Shown here one piece after another: positions 31,783 to 39,307 of a DNA stretch of 40,241 nt (its first letter is position 1; the number at the start of each line of letters is the position of its first letter). The stretch spans positions 1 to 40,241 of the forward strand of contig JAHBAO020000108.1 in the NCBI GenBank assembly GCA_018500065.2. Direction: 5' to 3'. The notes under the pieces are model-generated. The model ran no database searches. It had not been told where the DNA came from and worked only from the letters and a program-made list of their open reading frames with translations. The translations under genes were made by a program, and so were the position numbers. Origin of the DNA: Octadecabacter sp. GTDB taxonomy: Bacteria > Pseudomonadota > Alphaproteobacteria > Rhodobacterales > Rhodobacteraceae.

Positions 31783-34476
31783 ATGGCTAAGAAAATGCTT
31801 ATCGATGCCACCCACGCGGAAGAAACCCGCGTTGTGGTGGTCGACGGAAACAAGGTCGAGGAATTCGACTTTGAAACCCAATCCCGCCGCCAGCTGGCCG
31901 GCAACATCTATCTCGCAAAAGTAACACGGGTCGAACCATCGCTGCAGGCAGCGTTTGTGGACTATGGCGGCAACCGCCACGGGTTCCTTGCGTTCAACGA
32001 AATCCACCCTGACTACTACCAAATTCCGGTTGCTGACCGCGAAGCGCTGATGGCCGAAGAAAAGGCCTACGCCGAAGCAATGAAAGCCGAGGCTGAGGCC
32101 GAAGCTGAAAAGCCCAAGCGGACGCGCCGTCGCCGTAAGCCCAAAGCGGCTGAGGTGGATACCAAGGATGCCGTTGCAACGGCTGACCCTGTCGAAACAC
32201 CTGAGGAAGAGACATCCGGCGATATCGCTGGCATGGAAACGATCGACCTGACGGATGAAGGCGATGCCGTAATCGCAGATGGCGAAGCCACGTCGCATAT
32301 GGAAACCGTTGCGGAGACGCCTGTTGAAGAGCCAACAGACGACGCCGAAGACGAAGCCGATGCTGGCGCTACTGATGCGACGGCCAAAGACGAAACCATC
32401 GAAAGCGTCACGGACGAGGACGATCAAGAGGACGTGCGCCCCGTGCGCAAGCCGCGCCCAAAGCGTTATAAAATTCAAGAGGTTATCAAAGTTCGCCAAA
32501 TCCTTTTGATCCAAGTGGTCAAGGAAGAACGCGGCAACAAGGGTGCGGCCCTGACGACATACCTGTCCCTTGCTGGCCGTTACTGCGTGCTGATGCCGAA
32601 CACCGCACGTGGTGGTGGTATCTCGCGCAAGATTACCAACGCCGCAGACCGCAAGAAGCTGAAATCCATCGCCAATGAAATGCTGGTACCAGAAGGTGCT
32701 GGCCTGATCATTCGCACGGCAGGATCACAGCGCACCAAGACCGAGATCAAGCGCGACTATGAATACCTGCAGCGCCTGTGGGAACAGATCCGCGAGCTGA
32801 CGCTGAAATCCACAGCGCCCGCGCAAATCTATGAAGAAGGCAACCTGATCAAACGCTCGATCCGTGATCTTTACAGCAAAGAGATCGACGAAGTGATCGT
32901 TGAAGGTGAAAACGGCTACCGTGTCGCCAAAGACTTCATGAAGATGATCATGCCGTCACACGCAAAGGACGTGACCAACTACAAAGAACAGATGCCACTT
33001 TACGCGCGCCATCAGGTCGAAGGGTATTTGAACGGCATGTTCAACCCGACTGTGCAGCTGCCGTCTGGTGGTTACATCGTGATCGGCATCACCGAAGCGC
33101 TTGTCGCGATTGACGTGAACTCTGGCCGTGCGACCAAAGAAGGCTCAATCGAACAGACCGCCACCAAGACCAACCTTGAGGCCGCCGCTGAAGTTGCGCG
33201 TCAGTTGCGCCTTCGTGACCTTGCCGGCCTGATTGTCATCGACTTCATCGACATGGATGAGCGTAAGAACAACGCTGCCGTTGAAAAGATGATGAAAGAC
33301 AAGCTGAAGACAGATCGCGCGCGCATTCAGGTGGGGCGGATTTCCGGCTTTGGCCTGATGGAAATGTCGCGCCAGCGGTTGCGTCCGGGCATGTTGGAAT
33401 CGACCACACAGGAATGTTCACACTGCCACGGCACGGGCTTGTTGCGCTCGGATGATAACGTTGCACTCGGCATTCTGCGCCAGCTTGAAGAAGAGGGCGT
33501 GCGCGGCCGTTCCAAGGAAGTTCTGATCAAAGCACCGATCGTGATTGCCAACTTCCTGATGAACCAAAAGCGCGAGCACATCGCACAGATCGAAGCCCGT
33601 TACGGGTTGTCCGTGCGGATTGAATGCGATCCGCATCTGGTGTCGCCCGACTACACCCTTGAGAAGTTCAAAACAGCGACCCGCGTGGTGGCCGAAGTTG
33701 AACTTGCTTCTGTGATTTCCTCAGACACAGCTGTTATGGCGGATATTGAAGAAACCGTTGAAGAGGCGGACACAAACACCTCGCCCGAGCAGCAAGATGG
33801 TGAAGCACCAACCAAAAAGCGCCGCCGTCGCCGTCGGCGTCGTCGTGGTGGCGGTGGCGGCGAGAACGCTGATGCCAACACTGCTGAGAATGCTGGCGAG
33901 GCCGTAACCGGAGACGCGGTTGCTGCACCCGTTGAAGCGGACGCTGCGGTTGTTGCGGCAGATGCTGTTGAAACCGAAGAGGCACCAAAGCCGAAGCGCA
34001 CGCGCATGCGCCGTAAGAAGAGCGACGCTGCACCAGTAGACGCTGCTGAAGCTGCTGCAGAGCCTGCTGAGGCCGCACCTGCTGAGCCCGTCGCTGAGGA
34101 AGCGCCAGCAAAGCCAAAGCGTACACGCACCCGCCGCAAAAAGAACGACGATGTGCCAGCTGAAGCGGCGAAGGCCGAAGAAGCGGTGCCTGCGGCTGAA
34201 GAAGAGCCCGCGCCGAAGCCGAAGAAGGCGACTCGCGCACGTAAGAAACCTGCTGCGAAGGCTGAAGCTGAAGCTGAAGCTGTTGCGGCTGAGTCTCCGA
34301 TTGCTGAGGCGCCCGTTGAAACACCGGAACCGGTTGCGGAAGCAAAGCCCAAGCGCGTCCGCAAAACCACATCCAAGCCAAAAGCAGTTGAGCCAGAAGC
34401 TGAGGTGGTGGAGCCGGCAACAGAGGCCAAAGAATCGCCTAAGAAACGCGGCTGGTGGTCCTTGGGTGGACGCTAA
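31783..34476 (+). CDS. rne: Ribonuclease E
   Basis: Principal mRNA-decay and RNA-processing endonuclease, at the inner membrane or in condensates. 897 residues. The S1-like domain is interrupted by a long acidic insertion (about residues 95-225); the RNase H-like and DNase I-like core follows, with catalytic aspartates expected at Asp444 (AIDVNSG) and Asp487/Asp490 (VIDFIDMDE). The zinc-link cysteines are Cys545 and Cys548 (ECSHCHGTG). The tail (about 670-897) is low-complexity Ala/Glu/Pro with repeated KPKRTR-type basic patches, and the same patch occurs in the insertion near residue 112. The start at 31783 (MAKKMLIDATH) is chosen over an upstream in-frame ATG by family match and the AGGA upstream. 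Confidence 0.95.
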   Translation: MAKKMLIDATHAEETRVVVVDGNKVEEFDFETQSRRQLAGNIYLAKVTRVEPSLQAAFVDYGGNRHGFLAFNEIHPDYYQIPVADREALMAEEKAYAEAMKAEAEAEAEKPKRTRRRRKPKAAEVDTKDAVATADPVETPEEETSGDIAGMETIDLTDEGDAVIADGEATSHMETVAETPVEEPTDDAEDEADAGATDATAKDETIESVTDEDDQEDVRPVRKPRPKRYKIQEVIKVRQILLIQVVKEERGNKGAALTTYLSLAGRYCVLMPNTARGGGISRKITNAADRKKLKSIANEMLVPEGAGLIIRTAGSQRTKTEIKRDYEYLQRLWEQIRELTLKSTAPAQIYEEGNLIKRSIRDLYSKEIDEVIVEGENGYRVAKDFMKMIMPSHAKDVTNYKEQMPLYARHQVEGYLNGMFNPTVQLPSGGYIVIGITEALVAIDVNSGRATKEGSIEQTATKTNLEAAAEVARQLRLRDLAGLIVIDFIDMDERKNNAAVEKMMKDKLKTDRARIQVGRISGFGLMEMSRQRLRPGMLESTTQECSHCHGTGLLRSDDNVALGILRQLEEEGVRGRSKEVLIKAPIVIANFLMNQKREHIAQIEARYGLSVRIECDPHLVSPDYTLEKFKTATRVVAEVELASVISSDTAVMADIEETVEEADTNTSPEQQDGEAPTKKRRRRRRRRRGGGGGENADANTAENAGEAVTGDAVAAPVEADAAVVAADAVETEEAPKPKRTRMRRKKSDAAPVDAAEAAAEPAEAAPAEPVAEEAPAKPKRTRTRRKKNDDVPAEAAKAEEAVPAAEEEPAPKPKKATRARKKPAAKAEAEAEAVAAESPIAEAPVETPEPVAEAKPKRVRKTTSKPKAVEPEAEVVEPATEAKESPKKRGWWSLGGR

Positions 34477-34514
34477 GGCGATACATGAATAAAGATCTGT
34501 AAGGATTTGAAAAT

Positions 34515-34548
34515 AAATGCCGTCCCACGAAATTGGGGCGGCATTTTT
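34515..34548. terminator. Strong terminator between rne and tusA
   Basis: AAATGCCGTCCC (34515-34526) pairs over 12 positions, including one G-T, with GGGGCGGCATTT (34535-34546); T-runs end both directions (TTTTT on +, TTTAT on -). It abuts the stop of the convergent tusA-like gene and can serve both. Confidence 0.9.
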
Positions 34549-34774
34549 ATTGGGTCAATCGCTCAATAACATAGATCTGGTACGCACCTTCATCAGTTTG
34601 CGAAACCAGCCGATGCTTTGCCTCAACACAGAAGTGCGGAATGTCGATCACGGCGATCGGATCATCTGCCCAAACTGTGACAACAGTTCCAACCGGGACC
34701 CCACGCATCACCTTACCGAGCTTCAACACCGGCAAAGGACACATCAACCCACGTGCATCAATAATATCTTCCAT
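34547..34774 (-). CDS. tusA: TusA-family sulfur carrier protein
   Basis: 75 residues, the normal size. The sulfur-carrying cysteine lies in the signature RGLMCPLPVLKLGKVM (Cys13). The rest has the beta-alpha-beta pattern with VGTVVTVWADDPIAVIDIPHFC. TusA proteins move persulfide sulfur for tRNA thiolation, molybdopterin and other pathways. The start at 34774 (MEDIIDARG) is chosen by family length and CAAGG upstream; the longer frame from 34867 is unlikely. It converges with rne and is divergent from ccdA. Confidence 0.9.
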   Translation of the reverse strand: MEDIIDARGLMCPLPVLKLGKVMRGVPVGTVVTVWADDPIAVIDIPHFCVEAKHRLVSQTDEGAYQIYVIERLTQ

Positions 34775-34909
34775 GACCTTGGGGTGGCGCGCATTTTCAC
34801 AAATGTCCACTCTGTCGACGAAATTTTTCAACGTGGTTGAAACATGTTTCAACGGTGACGTGACCAACTGTCAGGTGACGGCGCACCATTGGGACGCTAA
34901 GTACAGGGT

Positions 34910-35665
34910 ATGTTTGAAACCGAAACCTTCCTCGCAGCATCGCTGATTCCAGCACTCCTTGTCGCATTTTCAGCGGGCATTCTGTCGTTTCTCAGCCCCT
35001 GTGTGCTGCCGATTGTGCCGCCTTACCTCGCTTATATGGGGGGGGTGAGCGTATCGGAGATGGAAGACAACAAGGGCGCACGTAAACGCGCCGTCGTTTC
35101 GGCGTTGTTTTTCGTGCTCGGCCTTTCAACAGTTTTCTTGATCCTTGGGGCAGGGGCGTCGGCACTTGGGCGCGTGTTTCTTGGTGTCAAAACCTACTTT
35201 GAGATAGGCGCCGGCATTGTGGTGATCATCTTCGGGTTTCATTTCCTTGGGCTTTACCGTTTGAAATTTCTTGATCGCGAAATGCGCGTGGATGCAGGGG
35301 ACCAAGGCGGGTCTGCCTTTGGCGCGTATTTTCTTGGTCTTGCCTTCGCGTTCGGCTGGACACCCTGCCTTGGCCCAATCCTAAGTGCGATCTTAGGGCT
35401 TGCGACAGGGCAGGCGGATGTAGCTAAGGGTATGTTATTGCTTGGAACTTATGCGCTTGGGCTTGGTGTTCCGTTCCTTTTGGTCGCCGCATTCTTCCCG
35501 CAAATGAAGCGCCCGATGGCATGGATGAAACGCAACATGGGTGTGATCGAAAAGACGTCAGGCGTGCTGCTTGTCGTCGTTGGGCTGGCGATGGCGACGG
35601 GCTTTTTGTCGATGTTCGCATTCTGGATGCTTGAAGCGATGCCATTCTTGGCGGTTTTTGGTTAG
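34910..35665 (+). CDS. ccdA: CcdA-type cytochrome c biogenesis thiol transporter
   Basis: Inner-membrane protein that carries reducing equivalents from thioredoxin to the periplasm for apocytochrome c maturation and related disulfide reduction. 251 residues with six membrane segments. The two redox cysteines are seen in FLSPCVLPIVPPYLAYMGG (about Cys31) and FGWTPCLGPILSAIL (about Cys151), the paired half-repeats of the DsbD-beta/CcdA fold. No periplasmic DsbD domains are attached, which is what distinguishes CcdA. The TusA neighbour on the other strand also handles sulfur, but whether they are linked is not shown. Confidence 0.9.
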   Translation: MFETETFLAASLIPALLVAFSAGILSFLSPCVLPIVPPYLAYMGGVSVSEMEDNKGARKRAVVSALFFVLGLSTVFLILGAGASALGRVFLGVKTYFEIGAGIVVIIFGFHFLGLYRLKFLDREMRVDAGDQGGSAFGAYFLGLAFAFGWTPCLGPILSAILGLATGQADVAKGMLLLGTYALGLGVPFLLVAAFFPQMKRPMAWMKRNMGVIEKTSGVLLVVVGLAMATGFLSMFAFWMLEAMPFLAVFG

Positions 35666-35727
35666 CGGCTAACTTATTTTTGCCGAAGTTCGGGTCTATA
35701 GTGGCTTCAAATTAAGGGCGAAGCGCA

Positions 35728-37047
35728 ATGGATCAGGCAGAGAATACACAGGTGAAACGCCGAAAGGTGTTCTATATTCCCGGCTATGACCCCATTCATC
35801 CGCGCCGCTACCGCGAGCTTTATCGTACTGAATCTGCAGCACAATCCGAGATTTCCGGCTATGATGTCGGCATCGCCGCGAAAGCCGGTGAACACTACGG
35901 CTGGCGCGTGGAATCGCGCATGGACGGGCAATCTGTAGACGCTGAGGTTGAGGTGTTGGTTTGGTCTGACATTGTGCGCAATTCGATGGCGTCCAGCATC
36001 CCCGCGACCTATCTGCAATTGGTGCGTACCGCGTTCACCTACATCGCGTCCGGTGCTTTGCGCCGCTTGATGTGGTTGCGCAAAGGGCCGGTGATCGCCG
36101 CGCTTTACCCTGTCGGAATGTTGCTTTTGCAACTGTTGGGGGCCGTACTTGCGGGGCTTTTGGCCACAAAGGTTTTCAGCTGGGCGCTGATCGGGGCTGG
36201 TCGTGCGATCGTCGGACTTTTTACCGGTGGGGAACGGACGAATTTCTATTTATCAATGTTTTACAATGGATTACTGGCTGTTGAATTGGTGTTGGTTGGG
36301 TGGATTACGTGGCAGGTACTTTGCTGGTTCAAGAAAAATGATGGCAAGTTCTTTGCCTATTACCTTATGCATGATTTCGCCTATTCCGCCAAAACAAAGG
36401 GTTCAAACGCGCCTGAGCTTGAAGACCGTATGGCGGATTTTCGGGGCGTTATCGGCGAAGCGTTGGAGGGTGACTTTGATGAAGTGTTGGTTGTCGGCCA
36501 TTCATCCGGTGCGCATTTAGCGGTGTCCATCCTTGCGGATTTGATCCGTGAAGGCGGCGTTTTGGCGGATCGTCCCGCGCTCGGATTCCTGAGCCTTGGG
36601 CAGGTCGTCCCGATGGTGAGCTTCTTGCCCAAAGCCGACCGTTTGCGTACCGATCTAAATTACCTATCCACCCGTGATGAGCTGACTTGGGTCGATGTCA
36701 CCGCGCCCGGTGACGGATGTACATTTGCGCTGTGTGATCCGGTGGCAGTGTCCGGTGTCGCACCAGCAGGGCAGAAATGGCCACTGGTGATTTCGGCCGC
36801 GTTCACCCAAACCCTGTCGCCCAAGCGCTGGAAAGAGCTGCGTTGGAAATTCTTCCGCCTGCATTTTCAATACCTTTGCGCGTTTGATCGGGTTGGGGAC
36901 TACGACTATTTCCGCATCACGGCAGGGCCACTGACCCTCGCTGAGCGCTTTGAGGGGCGCGAGCCGAGCAAATCGCGCATTGACGTAGCCGCGTCCAAGT
37001 TTACCAGTATGAACCATGATCCCGCCCAAACCCCCATCACGTCCTGA
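35728..37047 (+). CDS. Membrane-anchored alpha/beta-hydrolase-like protein, unknown function
   Basis: 439 residues. Opens with VKRRKVFYIPGYDPIHPRRYRELY, a hydrolase-like first strand. Two hydrophobic segments (about 112-150 and 178-203) anchor it in the membrane; the C-terminal part contains the nucleophile elbow GHSSG (Gly257-Gly261, Ser259) in VLVVGHSSGAHLAVSILADL and a later His-rich region. This fits a lipase or esterase fold split by a membrane insertion; substrate unknown. AAGGGCG precedes the ATG. Its end overlaps the P450 start by 32 bases, suggesting coupled expression, and both may act on one hydrophobic compound. Confidence 0.7.
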   Translation: MDQAENTQVKRRKVFYIPGYDPIHPRRYRELYRTESAAQSEISGYDVGIAAKAGEHYGWRVESRMDGQSVDAEVEVLVWSDIVRNSMASSIPATYLQLVRTAFTYIASGALRRLMWLRKGPVIAALYPVGMLLLQLLGAVLAGLLATKVFSWALIGAGRAIVGLFTGGERTNFYLSMFYNGLLAVELVLVGWITWQVLCWFKKNDGKFFAYYLMHDFAYSAKTKGSNAPELEDRMADFRGVIGEALEGDFDEVLVVGHSSGAHLAVSILADLIREGGVLADRPALGFLSLGQVVPMVSFLPKADRLRTDLNYLSTRDELTWVDVTAPGDGCTFALCDPVAVSGVAPAGQKWPLVISAAFTQTLSPKRWKELRWKFFRLHFQYLCAFDRVGDYDYFRITAGPLTLAERFEGREPSKSRIDVAASKFTSMNHDPAQTPITS

Positions 37048-38365
37048 GAAGGTCTCGCTTTGGCGTTACCTCAAGCTGTTTCGCCAAGACATCCTGTCGG
37101 CGCAGCCTGCGAAACTTTATCGCGCGTGGATGGCGGAGTTTAAGACGCCGTTCTTTCGTAGTTATCTGGTGAATGACCCCGAGCTGGTGAAACGGGTGCT
37201 GAAAGACCGCCCCGATGATTTCCCAAAGTCTGATCGCATTGGTGCTGGCTTGCGCCCCTTGCTGGGGAACTCGGTGTTCTTGACCAATGGTGAGACATGG
37301 AAGCGCCAACGTCGCATTATCGACCCTGCGTTTGAGGGGGGGCGTCTGCGTGACACCTACGGCGCGATGTATGCAGCTGGGGAAGCCGCGGTTGCGCGCA
37401 TGGCGACCAATCTTGGTGTGCAGGATATTGAACCCGAAACGTCCCATGCGGCCGCAGACGTGATCTTTCGCACGCTGTTTTCCATTCCGATTGAGGATGA
37501 AACCGCGAGCGCGGTATTCGAGAAATTCCGCGATCACCAGCGCACCCAGCCGATCCTGAATCTGGCCGCGTTCATCCCCGGTCCGCGCTGGATGCCACGG
37601 TTCTTTCGTCGTGCGACCAAAGACACCGCCGCTGATATTCGACGGTTGATCACAGATTTGACCGAACAACGCATGGCCGAAATTACCGCCGGAACCGCGC
37701 CAAATGATCTGGCGACCAAGATCATGACGACCGCCGATCCCGAGACTGGACAGAAATTCAGCACCGATGAAATGGTCGACCAAGTCGCGATTTTCTTTCT
37801 TGCGGGCCATGAAACCAGCGCCAGCGCCTTGGCATGGACGTTCTATCTGCTGGCCATGTATCCGGACTGGCAGGACAGGCTCGCGGCCGAGGCCGAGGTG
37901 GTTAACGCCGACTTTGCCAGCGTGTCCAAACTGCGCCTATGTCGTGATGTGTTCCGCGAAGCACTGCGTCTTTATCCGCCGGTTCCAATGATGGTGCGTG
38001 AAACCAAGTGCCCCGAGGAAATGCGCAACCGTAAAGCCCCGACAGGGGCGCAGGTCGTGCTTAGCCCGTGGCATCTGCACCGCCATGAACGCCTTTGGGA
38101 CAATCCGGATGGGTTTGACCCGACCCGCTGGGCCACTGAGAACGGTAAGGAATGCCAGCGCAACGCCTATATCCCGTTTTCCGCAGGGCCGCGCGTGTGC
38201 ACGGGGGCGGGCTTTGCGATGGTCGAGGGGCCGTTGTTGCTGGCCATGCTGCTGCGCCGTTTCAAGTTTGAGCTGACGGATAAGGTGCCTGTTCCGGTTG
38301 CCCACCTTACGGTGCGCGCCAAGGATGGGATCTGGCTAAAGATTTCTGAGCGGGATCCGATCTAA
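37016..38365 (+). CDS. Cytochrome P450
   Basis: 449 residues, soluble bacterial type. All P450 hallmarks are present: I-helix AGHETSASALAW (about 263-274), K-helix EALR (ExxR, about 314), and the haem-binding loop FSAGPRVCTGAGFA with Cys395 as thiolate ligand. It needs separate redox partners, which are not in the window. Substrate unknown; association with a membrane hydrolase suggests a lipid or lipophilic compound. The start overlaps the end of the hydrolase gene; the in-frame ATG at 37016 is the first that fits. A short hairpin follows the stop. Confidence 0.92.
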   Translation: MIPPKPPSRPEKVSLWRYLKLFRQDILSAQPAKLYRAWMAEFKTPFFRSYLVNDPELVKRVLKDRPDDFPKSDRIGAGLRPLLGNSVFLTNGETWKRQRRIIDPAFEGGRLRDTYGAMYAAGEAAVARMATNLGVQDIEPETSHAAADVIFRTLFSIPIEDETASAVFEKFRDHQRTQPILNLAAFIPGPRWMPRFFRRATKDTAADIRRLITDLTEQRMAEITAGTAPNDLATKIMTTADPETGQKFSTDEMVDQVAIFFLAGHETSASALAWTFYLLAMYPDWQDRLAAEAEVVNADFASVSKLRLCRDVFREALRLYPPVPMMVRETKCPEEMRNRKAPTGAQVVLSPWHLHRHERLWDNPDGFDPTRWATENGKECQRNAYIPFSAGPRVCTGAGFAMVEGPLLLAMLLRRFKFELTDKVPVPVAHLTVRAKDGIWLKISERDPI

Positions 38366-38381
38366 GCGATTTTAGAATCGC
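38366..38381 (+). terminator. Short hairpin after the P450 gene
   Basis: GCGATT (38366-38371) pairs with AATCGC (38376-38381) around TTAG, starting one base after the stop. No T-run follows, so it is at most a weak terminator. The following 265 bases up to the next gene are AT-richer than their surroundings and likely hold a promoter. Confidence 0.4.
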
Positions 38382-38646
38382 ACGAAACTGCCTTCATCGT
38401 TTTCAGCCACGCTATAATCCGTAGCAATCCGACAAGACTGTCGCGAGTTGGCAAACCCAGTTTTCAAGCCGGAAAACAAAATTGGGCATAATTGGGGTGG
38501 AAGGAAATTTCGATAAAGTATTTTGTTTCAATGAGTTAAGCGATTGTTTTGTTCCCGAGGCATCAAATATGACACATTTGCCCTATTCTCCGACGCTCGC
38601 GTGTAACGTAACTTAGGGTTGTGGGGGCTTCATAGGGGTCAAAAGT

Positions 38647-38919
38647 ATGACTGTTGCGAAGCCAATTTATAGTGTTCTGACAGCGCCAAGTAGCGTGATG
38701 TCTTTTCTGCGGACCCGTTTCGGGGCGCCGACAGAAGACCTGTATGTTCCAAAACCAAAGGTTGAACAGCCGCAGCGCGACATGGATCCGTTGATGATGG
38801 ATCGCTCACGTTATGCGCGCCTTCTGGATCATGAGTTGGACCGTCAATTGTTGACACAAGTTGAGCGTGAGGATTCTGATATGCTCAACCGCGTGCGTTC
38901 AGCGCTCTATGAGGCTTGA
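38647..38919 (+). CDS. Small hypothetical protein
   Basis: 90 residues, no signal peptide or membrane segment. The C-terminal half is charged and helical (PLMMDRSRYARLLDHELDRQLLTQ, then EDSDMLNRVRSALYEA). AGGGG lies nine bases ahead of the ATG, and a 281-base gap upstream leaves room for its own promoter. I do not recognise a domain. Its end overlaps the convergent ribbon-helix-helix gene by 13 bases. Confidence 0.6.
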   Translation: MTVAKPIYSVLTAPSSVMSFLRTRFGAPTEDLYVPKPKVEQPQRDMDPLMMDRSRYARLLDHELDRQLLTQVEREDSDMLNRVRSALYEA

Positions 38920-39131
38920 GTGTCGCGCAGGGTGTTGAGAACAAACACCCGTATCGCAGACGCGAGGCCCACATCGCCGCGGGCCTCGTCAATCTTGATC
39001 GCCAAACCGTTGAGCGTTTGATTGCGCTCAGCGGCGATGCGGCGAAACTCATCCCAAAATTCCGGTTCCAATGACACGCTGGTGCGGTGCCCGCGCAGGG
39101 TGAGGCTATGTTTGACGGGGCGGGTGGTCAT
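38907..39131 (-). CDS. Ribbon-helix-helix domain protein
   Basis: 74 residues. HRTSVSLEPEFWDEFRRIAAERNQTLNGL matches the beta-strand and helices of the RHH_4-type DNA-binding domain, and the remaining residues form a short helical tail. Probably a small regulator; target unknown. The ATG overlaps the DUF4169 stop by four bases (ATGA), so it is the last gene of the fumC operon and is translated by coupling. Confidence 0.85.
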   Translation of the reverse strand: MTTRPVKHSLTLRGHRTSVSLEPEFWDEFRRIAAERNQTLNGLAIKIDEARGDVGLASAIRVFVLNTLRDTQAS

Positions 39132-39307
39132 TCGTCTTCGAACTTCAGCTGATCGAGGCGCCCTTTGGCCTGTGCTTCGCGGGCGGCTTCTGCCATCCGC
39201 TCGGCCTTGGTGCGCCCGAACTTGCGGGCGTTCAGATCGGCCTCGGCCTTTTTCTCTGTACGCTCGCGGTCCTTGCGGACTTTGTTCAGGTTTACGATTT
39301 CACTCAT
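39128..39307 (-). CDS. DUF4169 family protein
   Basis: 59 residues: MSEIVNLNKVRKDRERTEKK and then EADLNARKFGRTKAER, the standard DUF4169 sequence, all-helical and strongly charged. Function unknown. The ATG follows the fumC TAA without a gap, and the stop overlaps the next gene. The consistent link to fumC and the RHH protein suggests a shared, unidentified regulatory role. Confidence 0.88.
   Translation of the reverse strand: MSEIVNLNKVRKDRERTEKKAEADLNARKFGRTKAERMAEAAREAQAKGRLDQLKFEDE

Noticed and set aside
31573..32514. 313-codon frame antisense to the rne leader and start
   Set aside because: Antisense shadow of the RNase E coding region with Phe/Gly/Arg-rich composition and no ribosome site.
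33651..34430. 259-codon Ala/Ser-rich frame antisense to the RNase E tail
   Set aside because: Mirror of the low-complexity Ala/Glu/Lys repeats of RNase E on the other strand.
34775..34867. 31-residue N-terminal extension of the TusA-like protein
   Set aside because: TusA proteins are about 75-80 residues, and the shorter start has its own ribosome site and the family opening.
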